From NCBI GenBank assembly GCA_035541415.1, contig DATKNI010000019.1, forward strand, positions 1 to 28,842: a stretch of DNA of 28,842 bases, written 5' to 3'. Origin of the DNA: JAKAGE01 sp035541415. Its GTDB lineage: Bacteria > Patescibacteriota > Minisyncoccia > UBA6257 > 2-01-FULL-56-20. The notes beneath the pieces were generated by a model that worked only from the letters and a program-made list of their open reading frames with translations, was not told the origin of the DNA and made no database searches. The translations under genes were made by a program, and so were the position numbers. Numbering within the stretch: the first letter of the stretch is position 1; each line of letters starts with the position of its first letter. Of the stretch, positions 8,542 to 14,198 are shown piece by piece.

Positions 8542-10059
8542 TCACTCTTGCCGAATGCGGTAGCTGAAAGCTTCGGCCAGGATTTCTTTGGTTACCACGT
8601 CATTTCCCTCCACGTCGGCGATCGTTTGGGCCACTTTGAGAAGTCGGTAATAGGTGCGCGGCGAAATGCGGGCGCTCTCAAGCGTGTCGATGAATGTTTC
8701 CGCGTCGGGAGTCAGCTTCACAAACTCGTGGGTTTCGCGGGAAGACATTTCAGAATTTGTTTTTATTGCGCCGAATCGCTGTTTTTGCAATTCTCGGACC
8801 GTTGTAATTTTATTTCTCATGGCGATGTTCGTTCCCGCGAGTTTATGTTCTGCCCGAAGTTCTTGAATGGCCACACGCCCGATGTTCACTTGGAGGTCGA
8901 TGCGATCCAAAAGCGGCCCGGAAATTCTCTTTTGATACCGCAAAACTTCATACGCCGTGCATCGGCATTCACGTTCGTGGTCGCCGTAGTATCCGCACGG
9001 ACAGGGATTCATCGCTGAGGCCAAAATAAATTTAGCGGGAAATATCAATCGGTCGCGCGCGCGGATCACGCTTATCGTCCCCGCCTCCATCGGCTGTCGA
9101 AGCGCCTCGAGCGTGCTCCGCTGAAATTCGGGCAGCTCGTCCAAGAATAAAACTCCGCGATGGGCGAGGCTGATCTCGCCGGGCTTCGGATCTCCCCCGC
9201 CGCCCACGAGTGCGATGGTCGACACCGTGTGATGAGGAGCGCGAAATGGACGTTCGATCATGAGCCCGTCGGGATGTAGCCCGGCGGCGCTCCAAATCTT
9301 GGTCACCTCGATCGCTTCTTCAACCGAAAGGCGCGGAAGGATTCCGGCGAATGCGCGTGCAAGAAAACTTTTTCCAACGCCGGGCGCTCCCGAAAGGAGG
9401 ATGTTGTGTCCCCCGCTTGCTGCGATCACGAGCGCGCGCTTTGCATTTTCTTGCCCTTTAATTTCGGAAAGATCGGGGGCAAGGCTTTCCTGCGACATGG
9501 TGTCAATCCCCAGATATGGCTTTGGCTCCTCCTGATTTACAAAAATGTTTATCACGTCTTTTAGGCTCTCAAAGGGGATAATTTTTATATTTTTAATCGC
9601 CGACGCCTCCTTCGCATTGGGGCGAGGAAGAAAAATATAGGAAAAACCTGATCTACCGGCTTTTTCCGAGATGTTTAGCGCTCCGGTGATTTCCCGTAAA
9701 CGGCCGTCCAACGCCAATTCACCAATAAAAATTATCCGTTCCGGGTGCGGAATCCTAATTTGCCCGGTAGCCATTAAATATCCGAGCGCAATAGCTAAAT
9801 CATATTGAGATCCCGTCTTTTTAATATCAGCCGGGGCTAAATTAATAGTAATTCGCCTGTTTTCCCTGTTTGGCGCCTTAACCCCGCAGTTTTTTAACGC
9901 CGAATTAACCCGTTCCTTTGCCTCAGAAAGCGATCGATCCCCCAGGCCAACAATTGAAAAATCATGAAGGCCGACATTCACGTCGGCCTCCACTTCTATG
10001 ATTTTTGCGTCAATTCCTTCAAGTTCAGCCGAATAAAGTCTGGCAGAATGCAGTGGCAT
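8542..10059 (-). CDS. comM: YifB/ComM family Mg-chelatase-like AAA+ ATPase
   Basis: 505 residues, the usual length. ComM is a hexameric helicase that promotes branch migration during recombination of transformed DNA in naturally competent bacteria. The N-terminal ribosomal S5-like domain holds VGLHDFSIVGLGDRSLSEA and ITINLAPADIKKTGSQYDL. Walker A is GAPGVGKSFLAR and Walker B is GVLFLDELPEF. Sensor and arginine-finger regions (LEALRQPMEAG, LDRIDLQV) follow, with a Cys-rich CPCGYYGDHERECRC segment that may bind zinc. The C-terminal helical domain has SPRTYYRLLKVAQTIADVEG. A hairpin overlaps its start codon. yraN, a frequent genomic partner, is about 1 kb away on the other strand. Confidence 0.95.
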   Translation of the reverse strand: MPLHSARLYSAELEGIDAKIIEVEADVNVGLHDFSIVGLGDRSLSEAKERVNSALKNCGVKAPNRENRRITINLAPADIKKTGSQYDLAIALGYLMATGQIRIPHPERIIFIGELALDGRLREITGALNISEKAGRSGFSYIFLPRPNAKEASAIKNIKIIPFESLKDVINIFVNQEEPKPYLGIDTMSQESLAPDLSEIKGQENAKRALVIAASGGHNILLSGAPGVGKSFLARAFAGILPRLSVEEAIEVTKIWSAAGLHPDGLMIERPFRAPHHTVSTIALVGGGGDPKPGEISLAHRGVLFLDELPEFQRSTLEALRQPMEAGTISVIRARDRLIFPAKFILASAMNPCPCGYYGDHERECRCTAYEVLRYQKRISGPLLDRIDLQVNIGRVAIQELRAEHKLAGTNIAMRNKITTVRELQKQRFGAIKTNSEMSSRETHEFVKLTPDAETFIDTLESARISPRTYYRLLKVAQTIADVEGNDVVTKEILAEAFSYRIRQE

Positions 10060-10075
10060 TTAAATAGGATGCCAC
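10053..10075 (-). promoter_or_regulatory. Inverted repeat enclosing the comM start codon
   Basis: GTGGCAT and ATGCCAC form perfect 7-bp arms around a 9-nt spacer. In the comM mRNA the AUG lies inside the 3' arm, so folding would bury the start codon. It could also be a protein operator. Confidence 0.45.
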
Positions 10076-10110
10076 GCTAAACATTAAATTTCTGTTAAAC
10101 AGTGTTTAGC
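10076..10110. repeat. GCTAAACA / TGTTTAGC inverted repeat upstream of comM
   Basis: Perfect 8-bp arms (10076-10083 and 10103-10110) lie between the DksA-like stop and the comM start, with a third related half-site TGTTAAACA at 10093-10101. The same half-site recurs upstream of the DksA-like gene (10517-10524 and 10552-10559) and in the palindrome island at 10733-11057. Confidence 0.55.
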
Positions 10111-10115
10111 AGAGA

Positions 10116-10451
10116 TTATTTCCGATGGCTTTTATCGGCTTTGCAAAAGCGAGACTCCGGATCAATGTCTAAAATCTCTGACTCAATCGGCTTGCCACAT
10201 TTTTCACAGGTGCCATATTTTCCATTTTCCATTTTATTGAGAGCGTTCTCGATGTCATCGAGTCTCATGCGGAGATCGTCGGCAACCGCCATCTGGTTCC
10301 CGACTTCTTCTGACATGTCGGATTCTTCTTCGAATCGAACAACGTCGACTCCAAGATCAACCGGTTTTTCATTCCGCTTAATTTCCTCATTAATCGACAA
10401 CCGCTCTCGCTCCAACTGTTTTTTATATTCTTTTAATTTTTCGGGTGACAT
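10116..10451 (-). CDS. DksA/TraR-like zinc-finger protein lacking the fourth cysteine
   Basis: 111 residues from ATG 10451 (MSPEKLKEYKKQL). A TTG three codons earlier is less likely, because the promoter places the start at this ATG. The N-terminal half is a helical coiled coil rich in Lys/Glu. An Asp/Glu-containing turn and helix follow (VVRFEEESDMSEEV, DDLRMRLDDIENAL). The zinc finger is YGTCEKCGKPIE, then ESRFCKADKSHRK. The usual C4 motif would be CxxC then CxxC; here the last position is Asp, so only three Cys remain, with a nearby His as a possible substitute. Family members bind the RNA polymerase secondary channel and adjust initiation; whether this one does is inferred from similarity. 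Confidence 0.85.
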   Translation of the reverse strand: MSPEKLKEYKKQLERERLSINEEIKRNEKPVDLGVDVVRFEEESDMSEEVGNQMAVADDLRMRLDDIENALNKMENGKYGTCEKCGKPIESEILDIDPESRFCKADKSHRK

Positions 10452-10458
10452 AATGTTC

Positions 10459-10487
10459 AAGATACGTTGCTATTGTACTTCAGTCAA
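10459..10487 (-). promoter_or_regulatory. Promoter of the DksA-like gene, leaderless
   Basis: On the minus strand TTGACT (10487-10482), a 17-bp spacer and TATCTT (10464-10459). The -10 ends 7 nt before the ATG at 10451, so transcription should begin at the start codon. Confidence 0.6.
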
Positions 10488-10516
10488 ATCGTGCATATTT
10501 CATTTTTGAGAAAAAA

Positions 10517-10559
10517 GTTTAGCAGCGCATTGATAAACAATTTTCAAAAGTTGCTAAAC
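10517..10559. repeat. GTTTAGCA / TGCTAAAC inverted repeat upstream of the DksA-like gene
   Basis: Perfect 8-bp arms at 10517-10524 and 10552-10559, with a TGATAAACA half-site between them. They lie just upstream of the DksA-like promoter and repeat the half-site pattern found upstream of comM, suggesting a shared DNA-binding regulator. Confidence 0.5.
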
Positions 10560-10562
10560 AAA

Positions 10563-10644
10563 TTCGGCAAAATAATCCGGCAATCCGGCAATCCGGCAAA
10601 ATAATCCGGCAATTATTAAAATTTCATTAAATTTCTTTGCCGGA
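10563..10644. repeat. TCCGGCAA short repeats with an inverted copy
   Basis: TCCGGCAA occurs at 10576, 10584, 10592 and 10605, the first three in direct tandem. A variant TTCGGCAA is at 10563 and an inverted copy TTGCCGGA at 10637-10644. Read leftward, the opposed copies can form a hairpin followed by TTATTTTG, so this may be a degraded terminator. The sequence around it is AT-rich and has no gene. Confidence 0.6.
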
Positions 10645-10732
10645 TTTGATTTAATCTTTCTTTAATCTTTAAGCCGGTAAGATAGATTTTATATTTCATA
10701 TAATCCTGCAACGCAAAAAAAGATTAAAAAAT

Positions 10733-11057
10733 TGTTTAGCGCTTTACACGAATTATAAATGGCACGTCGCGCTAAACACTATTTAAAAGTTTGCAAAAAA
10801 TAATTATAAATCATGTTTCGCGCTAAACACTATTTATTAATCAGAATTAAAATCATGTTTCGCGCTAAACATCATTAATAATGTTTATCAAAAGAATTGT
10901 AAATCATGTTTCGCGCTAAACACTATTTATAAATGAGAATTAAAAATGAGGCGTCGCCTGACGTTGAAAAGGTAAAAGTTCCTTCGCCGTCAACCAAGCC
11001 ACGAATATAGTCATACGTTAGATCGGTTTTATTTTTTGGAGTGTTTCGCGCCAAACA
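10733..11057. repeat. Cluster of 16-bp palindromic repeats TGTTTCGCGCTAAACA
   Basis: Three exact copies of TGTTTCGCGCTAAACA lie at 10814-10829, 10856-10871 and 10907-10922. A one-base variant (TGTTTCGCGCCAAACA) is at 11042-11057, and diverged copies are at 10733-10748 (TGTTTAGCGCTTTACA) and about 10763-10778. Each is a near-perfect palindrome (14 of 16 positions symmetric in the exact copy). Copies sit about 30-51 bp apart in AT-rich DNA, and flanking AATTATAAATCA and CACTATTTAT are also partly conserved. The 11042 copy lies inside the LAGLIDADG stub. No gene other than that stub is seen in this interval. Confidence 0.8.
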
Positions 11058-11084
11058 CGACATAAATGTTTCAGGTTCAAACAT
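10923..11084 (-). pseudogene. N-terminal remnant of a LAGLIDADG homing endonuclease
   Basis: An ATG at 11084 opens a 53-codon frame ending in TAG at 10925-10923. Residues 22-40 read LTYDYIRGLVDGEGTFTFS, the hallmark LAGLIDADG helix (GLVDGEG) with the catalytic Asp/Glu position. Intact single-motif members are much longer, with an alpha-beta core after this helix. Here the frame ends about 13 residues past it, exactly where palindromic repeat sequence begins. A palindrome copy also lies within codons 10-15. I read it as a decayed, truncated endonuclease gene rather than a working protein. It is AT-rich and lies head-to-head with yraN. Confidence 0.7.
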
Positions 11085-11115
11085 AACTATTATTCTTCAC
11101 ATTTCATATTAAAAA

Positions 11116-11514
11116 ATGACTAAAAAACATCTTAAAATTGGGCAAATAGGGGAGAGGGTCGCTGCGGCATTCCTTATTAAAAAAGGCCATCAAATCATCG
11201 ATAAAAACTATAAGAAGAAATTTGGTGAAATCGACTTGATCGCGAAAGCTCCGGATGAGACGCTGATATTTTGCGAAGTGAAGACAAGTATTAATAAAAA
11301 GGGGATTCAGATCTCATTCGCGCCCGAAGATCACGCTGATAAACATAAGCTAAACAAGATGAAGAGAATGGCGCAATTTTTTTCTGCTAAACATCCAATG
11401 TTTATCACAGAAGAAAAGGGTTGGCGCATTGATCTCATTGCGATCACGCTAGAAGAAGCTGGAGACAAAAAATTTTTGATCAAACAAATCCATCACTATG
11501 AAAACGTCGCTTGA
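11116..11514 (+). CDS. yraN: YraN family (UPF0102) endonuclease-like protein
   Basis: 132 residues. The family has a PD-(D/E)XK nuclease-like fold and often lies beside comM and dprA; its cellular role is poorly established. Visible motifs are KIGQIGERVAAAFLIKKGH at the N-terminus, then the putative catalytic pair in KKFGEIDLIAK and LIFCEVKT (GEID and EVK). A Lys-rich helix (ADKHKLNKMKRMAQFF) and WRIDLIAITLE follow. No Shine-Dalgarno precedes the ATG, and the gene ends in TGA, which overlaps the TTGACT -35 of the nusA promoter. Half-sites of the neighbouring palindrome family occur inside it (GCTAAACA at 11349, TGCTAAACA at 11385 opposed to TGTTTATCA at 11399). It is more AT-rich than nusA. 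Confidence 0.92.
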   Translation: MTKKHLKIGQIGERVAAAFLIKKGHQIIDKNYKKKFGEIDLIAKAPDETLIFCEVKTSINKKGIQISFAPEDHADKHKLNKMKRMAQFFSAKHPMFITEEKGWRIDLIAITLEEAGDKKFLIKQIHHYENVA

Positions 11515-11565
11515 CTTTCTCTTCTATAAAGATATACTGAAGTTTACCGCTCCAAAGCGGTTTTT
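11511..11565 (+). promoter_or_regulatory. nusA promoter followed at once by a terminator-like hairpin
   Basis: TTGACT (11511-11516), a 16-bp spacer and TATACT (11533-11538) form a promoter whose -35 overlaps the yraN stop. Some 7 nt later a hairpin ACCGCT-CCAA-AGCGGT (11546-11561) is followed by TTTT. It could terminate yraN transcripts, act as an attenuator of nusA, or protect the mRNA 5' end. Confidence 0.55.
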
Positions 11566-11587
11566 CGTTTATGAGGGGTCCAGGTCG

Positions 11588-11620
11588 AACAATTAAATAA
11601 CAATTAAATAACAACTAAAT
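11588..11620 (+). repeat. Three 11-nt tandem repeats in the nusA leader
   Basis: AACAATTAAAT, AACAATTAAAT and AACAACTAAAT follow each other and end 4 nt before the nusA ATG. They form an unstructured AT-rich leader without a Shine-Dalgarno, which could serve as an A/U-rich ribosome landing site. Confidence 0.6.
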
Positions 11621-11624
11621 ACAA

Positions 11625-12899
11625 ATGCTTAACATAAAAGAGTTAACAAAAGCGCTCAAGCAAGTTGCAGAAGAAAAAGGTCTTGAGCCGGAAAAAGTTT
11701 TGGAAGTCATTGAATCTTCGATCGCGGCGGCGTACAAGAAAGAGTACGGAGAGCGCGGCGAAGTTGTGAAGTGCAGTGTTGATCAGAAAACCGGTGAACT
11801 GAAATTTTGGCAGATCAAAAAAGTTGTTGATGAAACGACGGTCCGTTTTGTTGACGAAGCGGAGCTCGCGGCAGAAGCAGAACGTGAAGAAGCTGCGCGC
11901 GCAAGCGGAGCGGCAAATGAAAAGCGCGCGGCCGCGGAACCCGAAGAGGAAGACGAGCACAAACTTCCGCGCTTCAATCCGGAACGCGATATCACCATTG
12001 AAGAAGCTAAAAAAATAAAGAAAGGAGCGGAGCTCGGAGACGAGCTTTCGTTCCCGCTTGAAACCCACGAAGATTTTGGCCGCATCGCGGCGCAAACGGC
12101 AAAGCAAGTCATCTTGCAAAAGCTGCGCGAGTCGGAACGCGATTCGATTCTGAATGAGTGGCGGGGACGCGAAGGCCAGATCGTGAGCGGCGTTGTCCAG
12201 CGCTTTGAGCGCGGGAACATCTTCATCGATCTCGGCCGCACGATCGGCGTGATGTTTGCAAACGAATCGATTCCTGGCGAACACTATCGCACCGGCGAAC
12301 GATTGCGATTTCTCGTGCTTGCGGTTCAGGAAGACACTCGCTTGCCGGGCATCATCCTTTCCCGCTCGCATCCGAAATTCGTGACCGAACTTTTCCGCAT
12401 GGAAGTTCCGGAACTTGCTGAAGATTCGATTGAAATCAAATCGATCGCGCGCGAGCCGGGCAATCGCACGAAGATCGCAGCGGCATCCAAAATGGATGGC
12501 GTCGATCCGGTCGGCGCGCTCGTCGGCCAGCGCGGCACGCGCGTGATGGCGGTGAACAACGAGCTCGGCAACGAGAAGATCGACATCGCCGAGTGGTCCG
12601 AAGATCCCGAGAAGTTCATCGCGAATGCGCTCTCGCCGGCGAAGGTTGAGAAAGTCGAAATACTCCCGCGCCGCGAAGCTCGAGCCTATGTTCCCGAAAA
12701 CCAGTTGAGCCTTGCGATCGGCAAAGGCGGACAGAATGTGCGCCTCGCCGCCAAGCTCACCGGCTGGAAGATCGATGTGCGTTCGCAAACGGCGCCGGAT
12801 GAAGTCCAAGAAGGCGGCATCGCCGGCTCCATCGACGACGAAGGATCAGCGCAGATTCCGGTCCAAGAAGAAGGGGAGCACGAAGACGTTGCGTTCTAA
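11625..12899 (+). CDS. nusA: Transcription termination/antitermination factor NusA
   Basis: 424 residues. NusA binds RNA polymerase and nascent RNA to modulate pausing, termination and antitermination. The N-terminal polymerase-binding domain starts LNIKELTKALKQVAEEKGL. It contains an acidic/Ala-rich insertion (about residues 80-110, AEREEAARASGAANEK and EPEEEDEHK) that is longer than usual. The S1 domain is near GQIVSGVVQRFERGNIFIDL. KH1 follows with ILSRSHPKFVTELF and GALVGQRGTRVMAV, and KH2 has LSLAIGKGGQNVRLAAKLTG. It lacks the extra C-terminal repeats of the E. coli protein. It heads a same-strand run with ppa and clpP. Confidence 0.96.
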   Translation: MLNIKELTKALKQVAEEKGLEPEKVLEVIESSIAAAYKKEYGERGEVVKCSVDQKTGELKFWQIKKVVDETTVRFVDEAELAAEAEREEAARASGAANEKRAAAEPEEEDEHKLPRFNPERDITIEEAKKIKKGAELGDELSFPLETHEDFGRIAAQTAKQVILQKLRESERDSILNEWRGREGQIVSGVVQRFERGNIFIDLGRTIGVMFANESIPGEHYRTGERLRFLVLAVQEDTRLPGIILSRSHPKFVTELFRMEVPELAEDSIEIKSIAREPGNRTKIAAASKMDGVDPVGALVGQRGTRVMAVNNELGNEKIDIAEWSEDPEKFIANALSPAKVEKVEILPRREARAYVPENQLSLAIGKGGQNVRLAAKLTGWKIDVRSQTAPDEVQEGGIAGSIDDEGSAQIPVQEEGEHEDVAF

Positions 12900-12926
12900 A
12901 ATACACCTAAACAGCCGACTAACACG

Positions 12927-12932
12927 TATAAT
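12927..12932 (+). promoter_or_regulatory. -10 box upstream of ppa
   Basis: A perfect TATAAT ends 11 nt before the ppa ATG at 12944, giving a transcript with a very short leader in addition to read-through from nusA. No convincing -35. Confidence 0.45.
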
Positions 12933-12943
12933 ATAAGAACACC

Positions 12944-13483
12944 ATGAGCAACAACATCTGGGAGACAATTCCAACGGGAGACAAATCGCCGAACGTCGTC
13001 AACGTGGTGATCGAAATCCCCAAGGGCAGCAACAACAAATATGAACTCGACGAAAAGCTCGGCGTGATCAAGCTTGACCGCGTGTTCTACTCGCCGTTCT
13101 TTTATCCGCTCGACTACGGATTCATTCCGCAGACGCGCTCGGAAGACGGCGACCATCTGGACGCTCTCGTGATCGGAAGCGATCCGGTTCCGGTCGGCTG
13201 CCTCGTTGAGGCGCGTCCGATCGGCATGCTCAACATGATCGACTCGGGCGAAGCGGACGCAAAAATCCTCGCCGTGCAGGCGAAGAATCCGCGCTTCGAC
13301 ACCATCAAAAGCATCAAAGACATCGAACAATTCCAGCCGCATCTCCTCAAGGAAATTGTCCACTTCTTTGAGCACTACAAAGATCTCCAGGGAAAGAAAG
13401 TTGAAACGAAAGGTTGGGACGGCGTCGATGCCGCTCACGCGGAAATCAAAAAAGCGCAGGATGTTTACGCAAAAGAAAAATAG
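12944..13483 (+). CDS. ppa: Inorganic pyrophosphatase (family I)
   Basis: 179 residues. A soluble cytoplasmic enzyme hydrolysing pyrophosphate to phosphate, pulling biosynthetic reactions forward. Family I signatures are VVIEIPKGSNNKYELDEK near the N-terminus (active-site Lys and Glu), RVFYSPFFYPLDYGFIPQT, and the metal-binding cluster DGDHLDALV (D-x-D-x-x-D). The C-terminal helix ends IKKAQDVYAKEK. The N-terminus and size match bacterial hexameric enzymes. It lies 44 nt after nusA and 22 nt before clpP. Confidence 0.97.
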   Translation: MSNNIWETIPTGDKSPNVVNVVIEIPKGSNNKYELDEKLGVIKLDRVFYSPFFYPLDYGFIPQTRSEDGDHLDALVIGSDPVPVGCLVEARPIGMLNMIDSGEADAKILAVQAKNPRFDTIKSIKDIEQFQPHLLKEIVHFFEHYKDLQGKKVETKGWDGVDAAHAEIKKAQDVYAKEK

Positions 13484-13499
13484 TTAAGGTACTTAACTA
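13481..13499. promoter_or_regulatory. Palindrome between ppa and clpP
   Basis: TAGTTAAG-GTA-CTTAACTA, perfect 8-bp arms. It includes the ppa stop codon and ends 6 nt before the clpP ATG. It could be an mRNA hairpin limiting clpP translation or an operator. Confidence 0.4.
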
Positions 13500-13505
13500 A
13501 ATTCC

Positions 13506-14102
13506 ATGGATTATAAAAATGAATACTTGATTCCGACGGTCATCGAGAAATCGCAATACGGCGAGCGCGCGTACGACATCTATTCGCGCCTGCTCAAGGA
13601 GCGCATCGTCTTTCTCGGCGGGCCGGTGAGCGACGGCATGGCGAACACGATCATTGCCCAGCTTTTGTTTCTCGACCACGAAGATCAAAAGAAAGACATC
13701 CGCTTGTACATCAACAGTCCCGGCGGCTCCGTCACGGCCGGCATGGCGATCTATGACACGATGCAATTCGTGAAAGCTGATGTGTCGACCGTTTCGATTG
13801 GCGTTGCGGCTTCGATGGGGGCGTTCCTCCTCGCGGCTGGAAAGAAAGGAAAACGTTTTGCGCTTCCGAATTCGGAGATTCTGCTTCACCAAGTCGCCGT
13901 CGAATCGATCGGCGGCCAGGCGACCGAGATCGAAATTTCGGCGCGGCAGATTCTGAAAACCAAGCAGCGCATGAACCAATTGCTTGCAAAGCACACCGGG
14001 CAGACGCTCGCCAAAGTCGAGCGCGATACCGAGCGCGACTTCTGGCTCTCCGCCGAAGAGGCGAAGACGTACGGCGTGATCGATGAGATCATTAAGAAGT
14101 AA
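13506..14102 (+). CDS. clpP: ATP-dependent Clp protease proteolytic subunit
   Basis: 198 residues. A serine peptidase forming the barrel that degrades substrates fed by Clp ATPases. The N-terminal LIPTVIEKSQYGERAYDIYS and LLKERIVFLGGPV are typical. The oxyanion-hole loop is INSPGGSVTAGMAIYDTMQ. The catalytic Ser is in IGVAASMGAFLLAAG, the His is in EILLHQVA (HQV rather than the common HQP), and the Asp is expected in the ERDTERDFWLSAEEAK region. The last residues are YGVIDEIIKK. A strong intrinsic terminator follows. Confidence 0.97.
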   Translation: MDYKNEYLIPTVIEKSQYGERAYDIYSRLLKERIVFLGGPVSDGMANTIIAQLLFLDHEDQKKDIRLYINSPGGSVTAGMAIYDTMQFVKADVSTVSIGVAASMGAFLLAAGKKGKRFALPNSEILLHQVAVESIGGQATEIEISARQILKTKQRMNQLLAKHTGQTLAKVERDTERDFWLSAEEAKTYGVIDEIIKK

Positions 14103-14126
14103 ATAAAAGGCGCCAAAAATAAAGCG

Positions 14127-14156
14127 AAAGGGCTCCGCGACGCGCGGGGTCCTTTT
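14127..14156 (+). terminator. Intrinsic terminator after clpP
   Basis: A 13-bp stem (AAAGGGCTCCGCG paired with CGCGGGGTCCTTT, two G-U pairs) with loop ACG, running into TTTTGTT. It closes the nusA-ppa-clpP run. Confidence 0.85.
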
Positions 14157-14185
14157 GTTATTGAAATCAAGGGGTTGTTTCATGT

Positions 14186-14191
14186 TAAAAT
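14186..14191 (+). promoter_or_regulatory. -10 box of tyrS, leaderless
   Basis: TAAAAT ends 7 nt before the ATG at 14199. TTGAAA at 14161-14166 is a possible -35, but the 19-bp spacer is long. Confidence 0.4.
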
Positions 14192-14198
14192 CAGGCTA

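Noticed and set aside
10733..11057. Palindrome cluster considered as a CRISPR array
   Set aside because: Repeats are only 16 bp, spacing is irregular (about 30-51 bp with one far outlier), the sequence between copies is related rather than unique, and no cas gene is present.
11643..12809. Long minus-strand open frame (388 codons) opposite nusA
   Set aside because: It mirrors the codon bias of nusA on the other strand, is rich in Phe and Arg with no domain, and nusA is certain.
12896..13438. Minus-strand open frame opposite ppa
   Set aside because: Antisense shadow of a well-conserved pyrophosphatase gene.
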